This document shows, in pieces, positions 8,741 through 18,215 of a stretch of DNA of 64,000 bases (position 1 is the stretch's first letter; the number at the start of each line of letters is the position of its first letter). The stretch is taken from NCBI RefSeq assembly GCF_021568795.1, contig NZ_JAKGUE010000007.1, positions 1-64,000 on the forward strand, read 5' to 3'. The DNA comes from Dethiosulfovibrio faecalis. Its GTDB lineage: Bacteria; Synergistota; Synergistia; Synergistales; Dethiosulfovibrionaceae. Under the pieces are notes generated by a model that had not been told where the DNA came from, did not search any database, and was given only the letters and a program-made list of their open reading frames with translations. The position numbers and the translations under genes were made by a program.

Positions 8741-8770
8741 AAGGCGATGACTTTTCGAGGTCATCGCCTT
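8741..8770. terminator. hairpin between convergent genes
   Basis: Arms AAGGCGATGAC and GTCATCGCCTT form a perfect 11-base stem with an 8-base loop, between the small-protein gene and the convergent SARP gene. No T run follows on either strand, so termination would be less efficient than at a classic site. Confidence 0.6.
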
Positions 8771-8782
8771 ATCCGTCGGTAA

Positions 8783-10855
8783 CTAGCTTTTCAGCTCCTT
8801 TTCCATCTCTTGGAGAAAACGGACTGTCCGGTTTTCCCCGTTAAGCCAGGATGCGGAAAAACGGGCCCTGCCGATGTGGCTGTTCACCTCTTCTCGGCTC
8901 TGACCCCCTGCGGCAGCGGCCAGGGCCTGCATGCCGTTGTACAGAATTCCCAGGTCGCCGTATATCACGTCGTCGACGCTCTCTCTCGCCTTGGCCGCCT
9001 CGTCCGACATGGACTTTACATCCGATTTTTTCCAGGCGATGTAGGCCAGGGCGGAGTGAAAGATCCACCTTCCGTGTCTTATCCCGCCTCCTATAAGGCG
9101 GCTGAGCCCCTTTCTTAGGCACCTTTCCGATTCTCCGAACTCGCCGGTCTCCATGGCCATTGCGGACATACCTCCCCATACCATGGCCTCCATAGCGGTA
9201 TATCCGAACCCCGATGCCCGTAGGTTCTCTATCTCGGCCATTGCCCTCTCCATGATATCGATGGCCTTCTGGGGATCATTTCCGTTGGCGTTTTCCCCCT
9301 GAAGTCTGTAGCAGAGGGCTCTGGTCAGAGGGTTGTCCTTGCCTTCCCGCGTGAGCCTGTCGCTGTAATCGCCGATGGCCCGTCGGTCGCTCAGCCTTAT
9401 AGCCATGAGACACAGTCCGCAGAGGGCTTCCGATGCCGTCTCGTGATCTCCCGCCTCGACGCTTTTTTCAAGGGCCAGTTCCAGCTCGGCTTTTCCCTGG
9501 TCTATGAGTCCCTTCCAGACGGAGTGGAAGCCGGACAGGCAGGTGAACATCCTGCGCTGTTGTGGGATTCGGTCTCCCCCGTAGCCCGTCTCCAGCCGCC
9601 CGAGCAGGTCTCTGATCGAGATGGTCAGATCGTCTATGTCCGAGTGGGATACGCCGTCCTCTTCCAGTTTTATCAGTACAGGATCCACTATAGGCGGGTA
9701 TCCCTGGCATAGGCCGATGGAGAGCAGCCTGAGATATCTTATCCTGGTCGAGATCCTGTCCTCCAGGGAACCTCCGTTGTCTGAATGACGTATTAGATCC
9801 CTGCAATCCTGAGGTGGGGAAAAGGCCCAGACACTGCCGGGGTCTCTCAGATTCAGTATATTCCTGTGAATCAGGGCTCTTTTGAACGGGCTTATGCTTT
9901 CGTAGAGCGATAGCTCTAGCTGACCGGAGTTTATCCGTAAAGCCAGAGCCCCCTTGTTAGATGGCTGGCTGAGGGAGATAAGTCCCTTCTCCTCCAGGCT
10001 GAGAGCGCTCTCCTCCAGGCTTTTGCCGTTTCGGTTTGAACAGATCTCCAGGTCCTCGAGAGGGGTGGCCGTTCCGAAGACGGAGAGAGTCTCCAGCAGG
10101 TCCCTGTCCGAACGGGGCAGCTCTACATGATACCGTTCGTCGGTCTCTTCCGAGGGCACGTCCATGGTCCTGAATATCGATCTGTAAAGGTCTACCGTGG
10201 CGGGAGAGGGATCCAGTCCCATCTCGTCTCTCAGGGTTTTGGAGAGCTCCGTATAGGTGGCGACCACCTTGGGGAGGTTCCCCCTCCTTTTCAACGCTTT
10301 CATGAGCTCCCTGGCGATCTCCTCGTCCCATGGAGCGGCGCTCAAGGCGTTCTGCAGCAACGACGTCGCTCTCGCTTCGTCTCCCCTATCTCCCGCTTTT
10401 CGGGCTTCCGATGTGACCTCGTCCAGGTACCTCTTCCTGAGCGCATCCCTTCGTTCCTGAGTCCAGCGGTTGAAATCCTCTCCGTCGTCCAGTGAAAATC
10501 CGTCCAGGAAAGGCTGTCCCATACGTCTTAGGTCCCTCTCCGGGAGGGAGGAGAGATTCTCCATGAATTCCTGCTCGGTTTTTACTGTGTCCGGAGACAG
10601 GAAGATCCTGCTCTCCTTGGACAGCACGGCCTTTTCCTGTAGGGTCGCCCGGAGCCTGTAGAGGGCGTTTCGAAGGTTCTTCAGCGAACGGTCCTCGTCT
10701 TTATCGGGCCACAGCAGGTTGGCGAGTCTGCGGCGATCGTGACGTCCCGGCGATGTCAAAAGGTATGCCAGAGCCTCCACCTTTTTGAAGGGAAAGGTCA
10801 GAGGGGTCCCGTCTCTGGTTATGGAGGGTGAACCGAACAATCGTATGAATATCAT
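8783..10855 (-). CDS. SARP/BTAD-type transcriptional activator without ATPase domain
   Basis: A 690-residue regulator. Residues 1-95 form an OmpR-like winged helix (LFGSPSITRDGTPLTFPFKKVEAL, then RRLANLLWP and LKNLRNALYRLR). Residues 100-245 match the bacterial transcriptional activator domain (BTAD) with its TPR helices (LLQNALSAAPWDEEIARELM). No P-loop is visible, so the NTPase module common in large SARPs is missing. The C-terminal 400 residues are helical and TPR-like. The ATG has AAGGAGA upstream. It is divergent from a chemoreceptor gene, across a 180-base region with a shared inverted repeat. Outside actinobacteria such proteins are poorly studied, and the targets are unknown. Confidence 0.8.
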   Translation of the reverse strand: MIFIRLFGSPSITRDGTPLTFPFKKVEALAYLLTSPGRHDRRRLANLLWPDKDEDRSLKNLRNALYRLRATLQEKAVLSKESRIFLSPDTVKTEQEFMENLSSLPERDLRRMGQPFLDGFSLDDGEDFNRWTQERRDALRKRYLDEVTSEARKAGDRGDEARATSLLQNALSAAPWDEEIARELMKALKRRGNLPKVVATYTELSKTLRDEMGLDPSPATVDLYRSIFRTMDVPSEETDERYHVELPRSDRDLLETLSVFGTATPLEDLEICSNRNGKSLEESALSLEEKGLISLSQPSNKGALALRINSGQLELSLYESISPFKRALIHRNILNLRDPGSVWAFSPPQDCRDLIRHSDNGGSLEDRISTRIRYLRLLSIGLCQGYPPIVDPVLIKLEEDGVSHSDIDDLTISIRDLLGRLETGYGGDRIPQQRRMFTCLSGFHSVWKGLIDQGKAELELALEKSVEAGDHETASEALCGLCLMAIRLSDRRAIGDYSDRLTREGKDNPLTRALCYRLQGENANGNDPQKAIDIMERAMAEIENLRASGFGYTAMEAMVWGGMSAMAMETGEFGESERCLRKGLSRLIGGGIRHGRWIFHSALAYIAWKKSDVKSMSDEAAKARESVDDVIYGDLGILYNGMQALAAAAGGQSREEVNSHIGRARFSASWLNGENRTVRFLQEMEKELKS

Positions 10856-10893
10856 GGTTTTCTCCTTGTTCGATATGAGAGATCTTTTCCTCG

Positions 10894-10923
10894 ACTATGC
10901 CATATAAATCCATCCTGCGTCAA
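10894..10923 (-). promoter_or_regulatory. promoter of the SARP gene
   Basis: Read on the minus strand: TTGACG (10923-10918), an 18-base spacer, CATAGT (10899-10894), about 40 bases before the start codon. The -35 box lies in the arm GCGTCAAA (10917-10924), which is repeated in inverted form as TTTGACGC at 10961-10968. The pair could be an operator. Confidence 0.55.
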
Positions 10924-10980
10924 AAAAATTTTACGCTATTTGAATCGGATTATGCGTTTCTTTGACGCTTTTGAGGTAAA

Positions 10981-11009
10981 TTGAACCTGGGGAAGCTTGT
11001 TTATATATC
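10981..11009 (+). promoter_or_regulatory. promoter of the chemoreceptor gene
   Basis: TTGAAC (10981-10986), a 17-base spacer and TATATC (11004-11009), 30 bases before the GTG start. No sigma-28-type promoter was recognised. Confidence 0.5.
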
Positions 11010-11038
11010 GCAGTTTCGTTCGAGAGGAGTGAGTTAGT

Positions 11039-12787
11039 GTGAATCTGCTCAGACAGGTGTCGATAAGGGTTCGACTGTTCGTTTTGGTTGGTATTATGTT
11101 GACTTTCTCTGTTTTAACTTCGGTCTATCTTGTGGGGGTGGTAGAGGATACTTGCTCCTTGACGGAGAGACTCCACAAGGTAGGTGCCATGGGGGCTGTG
11201 ACCGCCTACAGGGTCTCCGACGGAATGAACCAGGCCCTCGTCAATCTATACAGGGCATTGAACGCCACCGACAAGGATAAGCGTAAGGTCTTCGGCGAGG
11301 GAATATCGAAGGGCAAGGCCGCCATGAACGACGCCCTCGGTAGATTGGGAGAGATTCCCATGTCGGACGGCGCCAGGAAGGAATACGAGGAGGCGGTAGA
11401 AGCCTCGAAGGAGTGGGTGGTCATGTTGGATTCTCTGATAGACGTGATCGACAGGGGAGAGTCCAGAGAATCATTCATGGCCATAGCCTCTTCGGGAGTA
11501 AACCTGACCGTAAGGCTCGACAAAGAGGTAAAGGAGCTCGTCGTGATAGCCTCGAACAGCATGGAGGATGTCTTCGGTGACATTCAGGATGAGACTTCCT
11601 CCTCAAAGAGGGTCGTGGTGATCGTCATAGCCGTTACGGCCCTGCTATCCCTGGCTCTGGCGTCTCTGGTCGTCCTCTCCATCTCAAGGCCGATCGACTC
11701 CATGGTCAGGAATATCAAGAAGGTCGGAGAGGAGAGGGACCTCAGCCACAGGGGCAAGGTCGTAGGTCGTGACGAGATCTCGTCCATCCTGGTGGCTCTC
11801 AACGGTTTGTTCGACGCTGTGGAGTACACCATGAAGGAAATAAAGGAGATGTCCTGCGAGCTTTCCGGACAGGCGCAGACTTTTTCCGCTACCGCCGAAG
11901 AGGCAAATTCCACCGTTGAGGAGGTCTACTCCCATGTGGATCACACCGGCGATATGGTAGGAGGCCTGGCAGCAGGAGCGGAGGAGATAAACGCCAGCGT
12001 TCAGGAGGTTGCCGCCGGGTCTCAGGCCGCGGCCAAAAAGAGCAGCGACGTGGCCGAACAGGTCGGAGAGGCTCGTCACTCCGGCGAGGACGGTCTGGAG
12101 TCGGTCAGAAAGGCGGTCAGGGCGGTTATCAAGGTTGCAGACGAATCGAGAAGCTCGATGGAGAAGGTCAAGGATCTGGGAAGCAGAGCCCAGCAGATAC
12201 AGTCCTTCGTGACCGATATCGGTTCCATTGCTGATCAGACGAATCTTCTGGCCTTGAACGCCGCCATAGAGGCGGCCAGGGCAGGAGAGCACGGCAGGGG
12301 CTTCGCCGTTGTGGCGGAGGAGGTCAGAAAATTGGCGGAGGAGAGCAATTCCTCGGCGGCCAAGATATCCGATCTCGCCAAGGAGATAGCCGGAGATCTT
12401 CAGGCGGTCATAACCCTCGTGGAGGCCAACGAAGGCCAGGCCACCGAGGCCAGGCAGGACGCCGAGGGTGCGGAGGTATTTATAGGAAATATCCTTCAGT
12501 CTCTGGCCAACATAGAGGCGGCGGCCCAGGATATGGCGGCGGTCTCGGAGGAGCAGGCGGCGTCCAGTCAGGAAATATCCTCCGCCGTCCAGGATATGGC
12601 GGAGAAGACCAACGATGTCTCCGATTCCACCGGTGGTATAAGGGAACAGATGAGAGACGTTTCCTCCGTGGCGGAGCAGATAGCGATAGGGTCGGAGTCT
12701 TTGGCGGAGATGGCCGAGAAACTCCAGACGGGGGTGGACAGGTTCAAGATATCCGAGACGTCGTCTCTGGCGGTTGTAGATAAATGA
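11039..12787 (+). CDS. methyl-accepting chemotaxis protein
   Basis: A 582-residue membrane chemoreceptor. Transmembrane helix 1 is at about 13-34, followed by a ligand-binding region of about 155 residues that looks like a four-helix bundle. Transmembrane helix 2 is at 190-214 and a HAMP domain at 215-262. The long cytoplasmic hairpin carries the CheA/CheW contact tip ([21 protein letters not shown]). The start is GTG with GAGAGGAG upstream. No C-terminal CheR-docking pentapeptide is seen. A strong terminator follows. The ligand cannot be told from the sequence. Confidence 0.93.
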   Translation: MNLLRQVSIRVRLFVLVGIMLTFSVLTSVYLVGVVEDTCSLTERLHKVGAMGAVTAYRVSDGMNQALVNLYRALNATDKDKRKVFGEGISKGKAAMNDALGRLGEIPMSDGARKEYEEAVEASKEWVVMLDSLIDVIDRGESRESFMAIASSGVNLTVRLDKEVKELVVIASNSMEDVFGDIQDETSSSKRVVVIVIAVTALLSLALASLVVLSISRPIDSMVRNIKKVGEERDLSHRGKVVGRDEISSILVALNGLFDAVEYTMKEIKEMSCELSGQAQTFSATAEEANSTVEEVYSHVDHTGDMVGGLAAGAEEINASVQEVAAGSQAAAKKSSDVAEQVGEARHSGEDGLESVRKAVRAVIKVADESRSSMEKVKDLGSRAQQIQSFVTDIGSIADQTNLLALNAAIEAARAGEHGRGFAVVAEEVRKLAEESNSSAAKISDLAKEIAGDLQAVITLVEANEGQATEARQDAEGAEVFIGNILQSLANIEAAAQDMAAVSEEQAASSQEISSAVQDMAEKTNDVSDSTGGIREQMRDVSSVAEQIAIGSESLAEMAEKLQTGVDRFKISETSSLAVVDK

Positions 12788-12818
12788 CGGAAAAATCGTT
12801 TTAACCGGAGAGTTCAGT

Positions 12819-12860
12819 AGGTCGGGGACGCCCTTCAACGGTGTCCCCGACCTGCTTTTT
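12819..12860 (+). terminator. intrinsic terminator after the chemoreceptor gene
   Basis: Arms AGGTCGGGGAC and GTCCCCGACCT with a 13-base loop, followed by TTTTT. A TATAAT (12865-12870) comes directly after and probably belongs to the promoter of the next operon. Confidence 0.9.
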
Positions 12861-12907
12861 CAAGTATAATTTCTTTAGATCGAGCTTAACCTGAGAGGAG
12901 AGAGCCT

Positions 12908-14155
12908 ATGGGTTTGGTCAGCACCTCCCGTCTCTCCGAGGGGATGATATTGGCCGACGATCTCTCGACCCCGGCTGGTCGAAAGATCCTGGGCCGGGGA
13001 ACGTCCCTCTCGGAAAAGCATATATCGATGATGAAGGTCTGGGGAATAGCCTTTGCCGACGTAGAGGGCCTGGATCAGGAGGAGCTTCTCTCCCGGGAGA
13101 GGTCTCTGCTGGAGACCATGGACAGAAGCGACTCCATCGTTCGAAGCTTCTTCCCCTCTCATCAAGACGGCGGGCCCTGCTCGGAGATTTTTCATCTGTG
13201 CAGGGAGAGATGCGCCCGGCTGATCGAAGAGGAGGATTCGGACGGTCTTTTCGATATGACCGATCACAGAAGGCCGGAGACCCTTCCGTCCAGGGAGGGG
13301 CTGCCGGTCGAGAGACCCCGTCTTTCCGAGATAATCGGGGGGGACGTCCCTCTGAGTTCTCTGCCGGACATATACTTTAAAATCCGGGAGGTCATACAGT
13401 CTCCGGTCAGCTCCGCGACGTCCATAGCCAGAGTCGTAGGCACCGATCCCAACCTGTCTCTCAGATTGCTCAGGCTCGTGAACAGCGCCTTCTACGGTTT
13501 TCCCACCCCTATAAGGTCCATCTCCAGGGCCGTCGCCATAGTGGGCATAAAGGAGCTGTCCTCTTTGGCCTTGGCTGTCTCCACCATGAACGCCTTCGAC
13601 CACATCCCGTCGTCCTACGTGGATATGAGGTCTTTCTGGAAGCACTCTGTGACCTGTGGCGTCCTGGCCAGGATCTTTGCGAGTCGAAGGAAGATCCGCA
13701 GAGACGATCATTTCTTCTTGGCCGGCTTGCTTCACGACGTCGGTAGGGCCATTCTTTACGTTCGGTTCCCTTCCCATATGTCCCATGGTCTGGGAGTCTC
13801 GCGTTTCTTTCGCCTTCCCTTGACGGAGGTGGAGAGAAGGCTCGTAGGCTTCGACCACGGCCAGGTCACCTTCAGGCTTCTAGAGAGCTGGCGGATACCG
13901 GAACCGATCCTCGGTATGGCCTCGTGGCACCACGAGCCCCTGTCGTCGGAGAATCCCGAGGAGACCTCCCTCCTGTGGATCGCCGATTGGATGGCCAACG
14001 CCATGAAGATAGGCTCGAGCGGAACCTTCTATCTTCCTCCTCTGGACGAGGAACTGTGGGAGCTGACCGGGATACACAAAGAGGAGCTCCGCTCCGTCTT
14101 CGATCAGGCGGAGAGACAGATCGAAGAGATACTTCGAATATTTTTCATCGCTTGA
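12908..14155 (+). CDS. HDOD domain signalling protein
   Basis: A 415-residue protein. Residues 1-60 form a small N-terminal domain like that found in front of some HD-type proteins (SRLSEGMILADDLSTPAGRKIL). Residues about 135-330 are an HDOD domain (SEIIGGDVPLSSLPDIYFKI, LLRLVNSAFYGF, LLHDVGRAILY). HDOD proteins relate to HD hydrolases but are often non-catalytic and act in signalling. It is first in a three-gene operon with a hybrid kinase (9 bases on) and a REC-GGDEF protein, so it may transmit or tune the same signal. The ATG has GAGAGGAGAG upstream. Confidence 0.85.
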   Translation: MGLVSTSRLSEGMILADDLSTPAGRKILGRGTSLSEKHISMMKVWGIAFADVEGLDQEELLSRERSLLETMDRSDSIVRSFFPSHQDGGPCSEIFHLCRERCARLIEEEDSDGLFDMTDHRRPETLPSREGLPVERPRLSEIIGGDVPLSSLPDIYFKIREVIQSPVSSATSIARVVGTDPNLSLRLLRLVNSAFYGFPTPIRSISRAVAIVGIKELSSLALAVSTMNAFDHIPSSYVDMRSFWKHSVTCGVLARIFASRRKIRRDDHFFLAGLLHDVGRAILYVRFPSHMSHGLGVSRFFRLPLTEVERRLVGFDHGQVTFRLLESWRIPEPILGMASWHHEPLSSENPEETSLLWIADWMANAMKIGSSGTFYLPPLDEELWELTGIHKEELRSVFDQAERQIEEILRIFFIA

Positions 14156-14164
14156 GGTGGGACC

Positions 14165-16246
14165 ATGGAAGAGAGGGTAAGAGAGCTGGAGGAACGAATC
14201 TCGCTGATCAACGCAGAAAGGGAGAGAGCTCGCCGGGTGTTGGACGATGCTGTGGATTCTCTGAACGTCCCGGTTAGCCTCGGTCAGTCCGGCGACGTCT
14301 CCGACGTCCTCGAGAGCGTGGCCTCCAGGATCCGTTCGCTGATAGACGTCGGCGAGATCGCCTTTTTCCTGATATCCGAGGATGGATTGGACTTTTCCCG
14401 TGAGTGGTGCGATCCTCCCGAATCGGCCGATTTCTTCGAGTCGGAACGGACCATCCTGGTGGAGGACGGTACAGTGGCCTGGGCTTTAGGCAGGAATAAA
14501 CCCATGGTTATGACTTCCTCGGATGGAACTCCTTTGCTTATACATTCCCTGACAGCCCAGGACGAGCCGTTGGGTATTATGATGGCCTGCATAGAGGGAG
14601 ATCCGGGGCGTGTAATGGATATATCCCTGGCCTTCGTTACGGTCGTCCTCGGAGCTGCCGCCGGGGTTATAAAAAACAGCAGGCTCTACAGGATGATCAA
14701 CGATCTGAACGGCGAGCTCAGAGGCAAGGTATCCCGACTTCAGGAGTCGGAGGCACAGCTCGCCGAGGCCAATCAGGCCAAGGACCGTTTTCTGGCAAAC
14801 GTCAGCCACGAGATAAGAACCCCTCTCAACGCCATCCTCGGCACCGCAGCTATCGTCAGGGGCAAGTCGCCCGCCGAGATGGACCGGGCTCTGGACGTGA
14901 TAAAGGACGAGGGACACGCTCTTCTGGCACTTATAAACGATATCCTGGATCTGTCCAAGATGGAGGCGGGGTTCCTCGACATGGACGAGGCTCCCTTCGA
15001 TCTTTTCGAGCTTCTGGAGGCGTTGGACGGTTCCTATCGATCCGAGGCGAAACGGAAGGGTCTGGACTACAGCTTGGATCTTTCTAAGGATATACCTCGT
15101 TGGGTGATCGGAGACCCCATCAGGCTGAGGCAGGTGTTGTCCAACCTTTTGGACAACGCCGTCAAATTCACGTCCTCAGGAGGGGTCTCCCTTACGGTTA
15201 AAAGTCTAAGATCCGACGGAGAAAAGTTAACCCTGTCCTTCTCCGTGTCCGATACCGGAATAGGGATTTCCAAGGAGGCCGTGCCGAGGCTTTTCAAGCC
15301 GTTTTCCCAGGCTGATGGATCGACGAGCAGAAAATACGGTGGTACCGGTTTGGGATTGGCCATCTCCCGTAAAATCGTGAGGGCCATGGGAGGGGATATC
15401 TCCGTCGAGAGCGAAAGAGGCAGAGGATCTACTTTTTCCCTCGACGTAGAGATGGCTCTCTGCGATCCCCCCGTGGTTCACGTCGAAGCTGACAAAGAGA
15501 GAGGGTCTCTCCGTCCTCTCTCTCTCCTGGTCGTGGAGGACAGCGACACCAACAGGGTGGTTGTAGAGGCCATGCTCAAGGATATGGGACACGATGTGAC
15601 GGCGGTCTCATCCGGCAGGGAGGCGGTCAGGGCCCTTTCCGAGAGGCGCTTCGACGGGGTGTTCATGGATATACAGATGCCCGGGATGGACGGCCTGGAG
15701 GCGACTGCGATCATAAGGGAAAGGGGAGGCCCTGTCCTGGATCGGGACGTTACCGTAATAGCCCTCACCGCAAACGTCATGAAGGAAGACAAAGAGAGGT
15801 ATCTGGCGAAGGGAATGTCAGGGTATCTTTCTAAACCCGTTAGGCGGGAGGACCTGGCCGAAGCCCTGAGAGACGTGGAGCCGGGAGAACCGAGGAGGTC
15901 CGTTTCGGGCAGATACGTTCTCGATATGACCGGTCTGGTGGAACGGATGGGCGGCGATAGGACCATAGCTGCGTTGGTTTTGGAGACTTTCAGGAGCGAT
16001 CTGGCTAAGATAGTGGAAAAGATAAAGACCTCCGTCGAGAACGGGGACTTTCGAAAGGTCCGAATGGGCGGACACTCGTTGAAGGGAGCGGCGGCCGGAG
16101 CAGGGGCCTGGGGGTTGAAGATCGTAGGTCACAGGATTCAGACGGCGGCGGAATCGGGGGATGGAGAGATGTTGAGCGATCTAGTGGAGGAACTTATCCT
16201 TGAGGTAGATGAGTTCGAGAAGTCATTCTCTGAGGGGGGCGAATAA
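14165..16246 (+). CDS. hybrid histidine kinase, GAF-HisKA-HATPase-REC-Hpt
   Basis: A 693-residue cytoplasmic hybrid kinase. A short coiled coil (1-30) precedes a GAF-like sensor domain (about 37-165). A second coiled coil leads to HisKA with His215 in NVSHEIRTPLN, a HATPase domain (N-box LSNLLDNAVKF, later YGGTGLGLAI), a receiver with Asp502 in FMDIQMPG, and an Hpt domain with His637 in GGHSLKGAA. The full phosphorelay is therefore in one chain. No membrane segment is seen, so it should sense an internal cue. The stop overlaps the ATG of the REC-GGDEF gene (TAATG), which is the obvious final receiver. Confidence 0.93.
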   Translation: MEERVRELEERISLINAERERARRVLDDAVDSLNVPVSLGQSGDVSDVLESVASRIRSLIDVGEIAFFLISEDGLDFSREWCDPPESADFFESERTILVEDGTVAWALGRNKPMVMTSSDGTPLLIHSLTAQDEPLGIMMACIEGDPGRVMDISLAFVTVVLGAAAGVIKNSRLYRMINDLNGELRGKVSRLQESEAQLAEANQAKDRFLANVSHEIRTPLNAILGTAAIVRGKSPAEMDRALDVIKDEGHALLALINDILDLSKMEAGFLDMDEAPFDLFELLEALDGSYRSEAKRKGLDYSLDLSKDIPRWVIGDPIRLRQVLSNLLDNAVKFTSSGGVSLTVKSLRSDGEKLTLSFSVSDTGIGISKEAVPRLFKPFSQADGSTSRKYGGTGLGLAISRKIVRAMGGDISVESERGRGSTFSLDVEMALCDPPVVHVEADKERGSLRPLSLLVVEDSDTNRVVVEAMLKDMGHDVTAVSSGREAVRALSERRFDGVFMDIQMPGMDGLEATAIIRERGGPVLDRDVTVIALTANVMKEDKERYLAKGMSGYLSKPVRREDLAEALRDVEPGEPRRSVSGRYVLDMTGLVERMGGDRTIAALVLETFRSDLAKIVEKIKTSVENGDFRKVRMGGHSLKGAAAGAGAWGLKIVGHRIQTAAESGDGEMLSDLVEELILEVDEFEKSFSEGGE

Positions 16247-17127
16247 TGAGGATTCTGGTAGCCGAGGACGACATGACCACCAGGGTGATGTTGGAATCGT
16301 TGCTGAAAAAATGGGGATACGATCCGGTCGTGGTTTCCGACGGAGAAGAGGCATGGAGGGTCCTCTCCGGCGAGGAAGCTCCCCATCTGGCTGTCATAGA
16401 CTGGCTTATGCCGGGACTGGAGGGCACGGAGATATGTCGCCTCGTTCGGGAGAGAAACCGGATGAACGGAAAATACCAGTATATCGTCCTGTTGACCGTG
16501 CAGAGCGAGAAGGAGGACGTGGTGAGAGGACTTGAGGCCGGGGCCGACGATTACGTGGTCAAGCCATTCGATTCCCAGGAGCTGAGGATGAGGCTTTCCG
16601 TGGCAAGGAGGATACTGGAGCTTCAGGACAAACTGGCCTTTTTCGCCAACCACGATCAGCTGACCAAGCTTTTGAATCGTCACGCCCTGTTCGAGAGGCT
16701 CTCCGGTGAGATGGCAAGGTCGGATCGGGAGGGCACCCCTCTGACCCTGGGGTTGTTGGACCTGGACCACTTCAAGAGGATAAACGATACCTACGGTCAC
16801 CTGGCGGGAGACAGGGTGCTCCGTTCCATAGCGAAGATCCTATGCCGGGAGCTCAGACCCTACGATGTGATCGGACGTTACGGAGGAGAGGAGTTCGTGA
16901 TGGTGCTTCCCGGAGCCTCGTCGGAGGAGGGATACAGGATACTCGATCGAATCAGGGAGAGGATCGGAGATCGCCCCCTCAAGCTGGACGACGACCGGGT
17001 GGAGTTAACCGTTTCCATGGGGCTGGCCGAATATCGGCAGGGAATGACTATGGACGGTCTTATCGCCCGGGCGGACGAGGCGATGTACAGGGCCAAGGAT
17101 GCCGGCAGGGATAAGGTATCTCTGTGA
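16246..17127 (+). CDS. response regulator with diguanylate cyclase domain
   Basis: A 293-residue REC-GGDEF protein (WspR/PleD-like output). The receiver has its phospho-acceptor at Asp52 (AVIDWLMPG). The cyclase domain has an intact GGEEF (213-217) and an allosteric RxxD site, RPYD (204-207), five residues before it, so it should make c-di-GMP with product inhibition. It is translationally coupled to the hybrid kinase, whose Hpt domain probably phosphorylates it. Length and motifs are normal. Confidence 0.94.
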   Translation: MRILVAEDDMTTRVMLESLLKKWGYDPVVVSDGEEAWRVLSGEEAPHLAVIDWLMPGLEGTEICRLVRERNRMNGKYQYIVLLTVQSEKEDVVRGLEAGADDYVVKPFDSQELRMRLSVARRILELQDKLAFFANHDQLTKLLNRHALFERLSGEMARSDREGTPLTLGLLDLDHFKRINDTYGHLAGDRVLRSIAKILCRELRPYDVIGRYGGEEFVMVLPGASSEEGYRILDRIRERIGDRPLKLDDDRVELTVSMGLAEYRQGMTMDGLIARADEAMYRAKDAGRDKVSL

Positions 17128-17170
17128 TTTTTAGAGATCTTTCGATTTCAGAGCGAAAGGGGATAGAGAG

Positions 17171-17239
17171 TTGGCTCAATGGTATTTCAGCGTAAACGGC
17201 GATTAGAGAGGCCCCTTCGACGACGGAGACGCCAGACGG
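17171..17239 (+). pseudogene. N-terminal GYF_2 segment cut by an in-frame TAG
   Basis: Starting at TTG 17171, with AAAGGGGAT upstream, the frame reads LAQWYFSVNGD, then a TAG stop (17204-17206), then RGPFDDGDARRM, and continues directly into the AIM24 gene. Together with residues behind it (GLAWREGMSQWLPISQ) this is a GYF_2 domain: WYF...NG..GPF...WREGM..W. The stop stands where members usually have a polar residue such as Gln (CAG to TAG is one base change). It is a nonsense mutation, a sequencing error, or a read-through site. Confidence 0.7.
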
Positions 17240-18202
17240 ATGGCCTTGGAGATTCCCGAAGGACTGGCCTGGAGGGAGGGAATGTCCCAGTGGCTTCCGA
17301 TATCTCAGATTTCGGAGCTTAGAGGAGCGGGGCCCGGCGTTCCCCTCGGAGCGCCGCCGGTCCCACCGGTGCCGCCCGTTCCTGGCATGAGTTGCCACGA
17401 GGTGGACTACCGGGTCTTCGGAGCGGAGATGCAGTATCTGGAGGTGGAGCTGGATCCAGGAGAGACCGCCATGGCAGAGGCTGGCGCCATGATGTACAAG
17501 GATCCCTCCATTCACATGGAGAGCATCTTCGGAGACGGGTCGGGACGAGAGGGGTCGGGCTTTATGGGCAAGCTGATGGGTGCCGGTAAGAGGGTCCTCA
17601 TGGGCGAAAGCCTCTTCATGACAGCCTTCACGAACAACGGAGGAGGTAAGGCCAACGTCGCCTTCGCCGCGCCCTTCCCGGGCAACATAGTTCCGGTGGA
17701 TCTGGGCGAGTTGGGCGGGGAGATAATATGCCAGAAAGACAGTTTCCTCTGTGCCGCCAAGGGAGTGTCTATCGACATCTATCTTCAGAAGAAGATCCTT
17801 ACGGGGCTTTTCGGAGGAGAGGGATTCATAATGGAGAGGTTGACCGGAGACGGGATGGCCTTCATGAACGCCGGTGGAACCGTACTTGACAGGGAACTGG
17901 CCTCGGGAGAGACGCTGGACGTCGATACCGGATGCGTCGTTGCCTTCATGCCCTCGGTGCAGATGGACATTCGACAGGCGGGCAATATAAAAACCTCTCT
18001 TTTCGGAGGAGAGGGGCTTTTCTTCGCTACCCTCAAGGGCCCCGGGCGGATATGGCTTCAGTCTCTACCTTTCTCCAGGCTGGCTGGCAGGATGCTTCAG
18101 GCCGCTCCTCAGAGATTGGGAAGCAAGGACCAGGGCGAGGGATCCATTCTCGATACCCTTGGGGGACTCGGTGGTCTCATCGGAGGGGATCGGAGTTTTT
18201 AG
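17240..18202 (+). CDS. AIM24 family protein (TIGR00266 type), N-terminal domain damaged
   Basis: The open part encodes up to 320 residues. After the remains of a GYF_2 domain and a proline-rich linker (PPVPPVPPVPG) comes a 230-residue AIM24/TIGR00266 beta-rich domain starting near MSCHEVDYRVFGAEMQYLEV, rich in glycine turns such as LTGLFGGEGF and KTSLFGGEGLFF. The cellular role of this family in bacteria is not established. Because of the TAG at 17204 the original N-terminus is lost. ATG 17240 has no ribosome site, but ATG 17282 has GGAGG 6 bases ahead, so the AIM24 domain could still be made by re-initiation. A 38-base palindrome follows. Confidence 0.8.
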   Translation: MALEIPEGLAWREGMSQWLPISQISELRGAGPGVPLGAPPVPPVPPVPGMSCHEVDYRVFGAEMQYLEVELDPGETAMAEAGAMMYKDPSIHMESIFGDGSGREGSGFMGKLMGAGKRVLMGESLFMTAFTNNGGGKANVAFAAPFPGNIVPVDLGELGGEIICQKDSFLCAAKGVSIDIYLQKKILTGLFGGEGFIMERLTGDGMAFMNAGGTVLDRELASGETLDVDTGCVVAFMPSVQMDIRQAGNIKTSLFGGEGLFFATLKGPGRIWLQSLPFSRLAGRMLQAAPQRLGSKDQGEGSILDTLGGLGGLIGGDRSF

Positions 18203-18215
18203 TCCGTTATACACA

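Noticed and set aside
17204-17206. TAG read as pyrrolysine
   Set aside because: No pyl genes or PYLIS-like structure were seen, and GYF domains have no use for this residue. A nonsense change is simpler.
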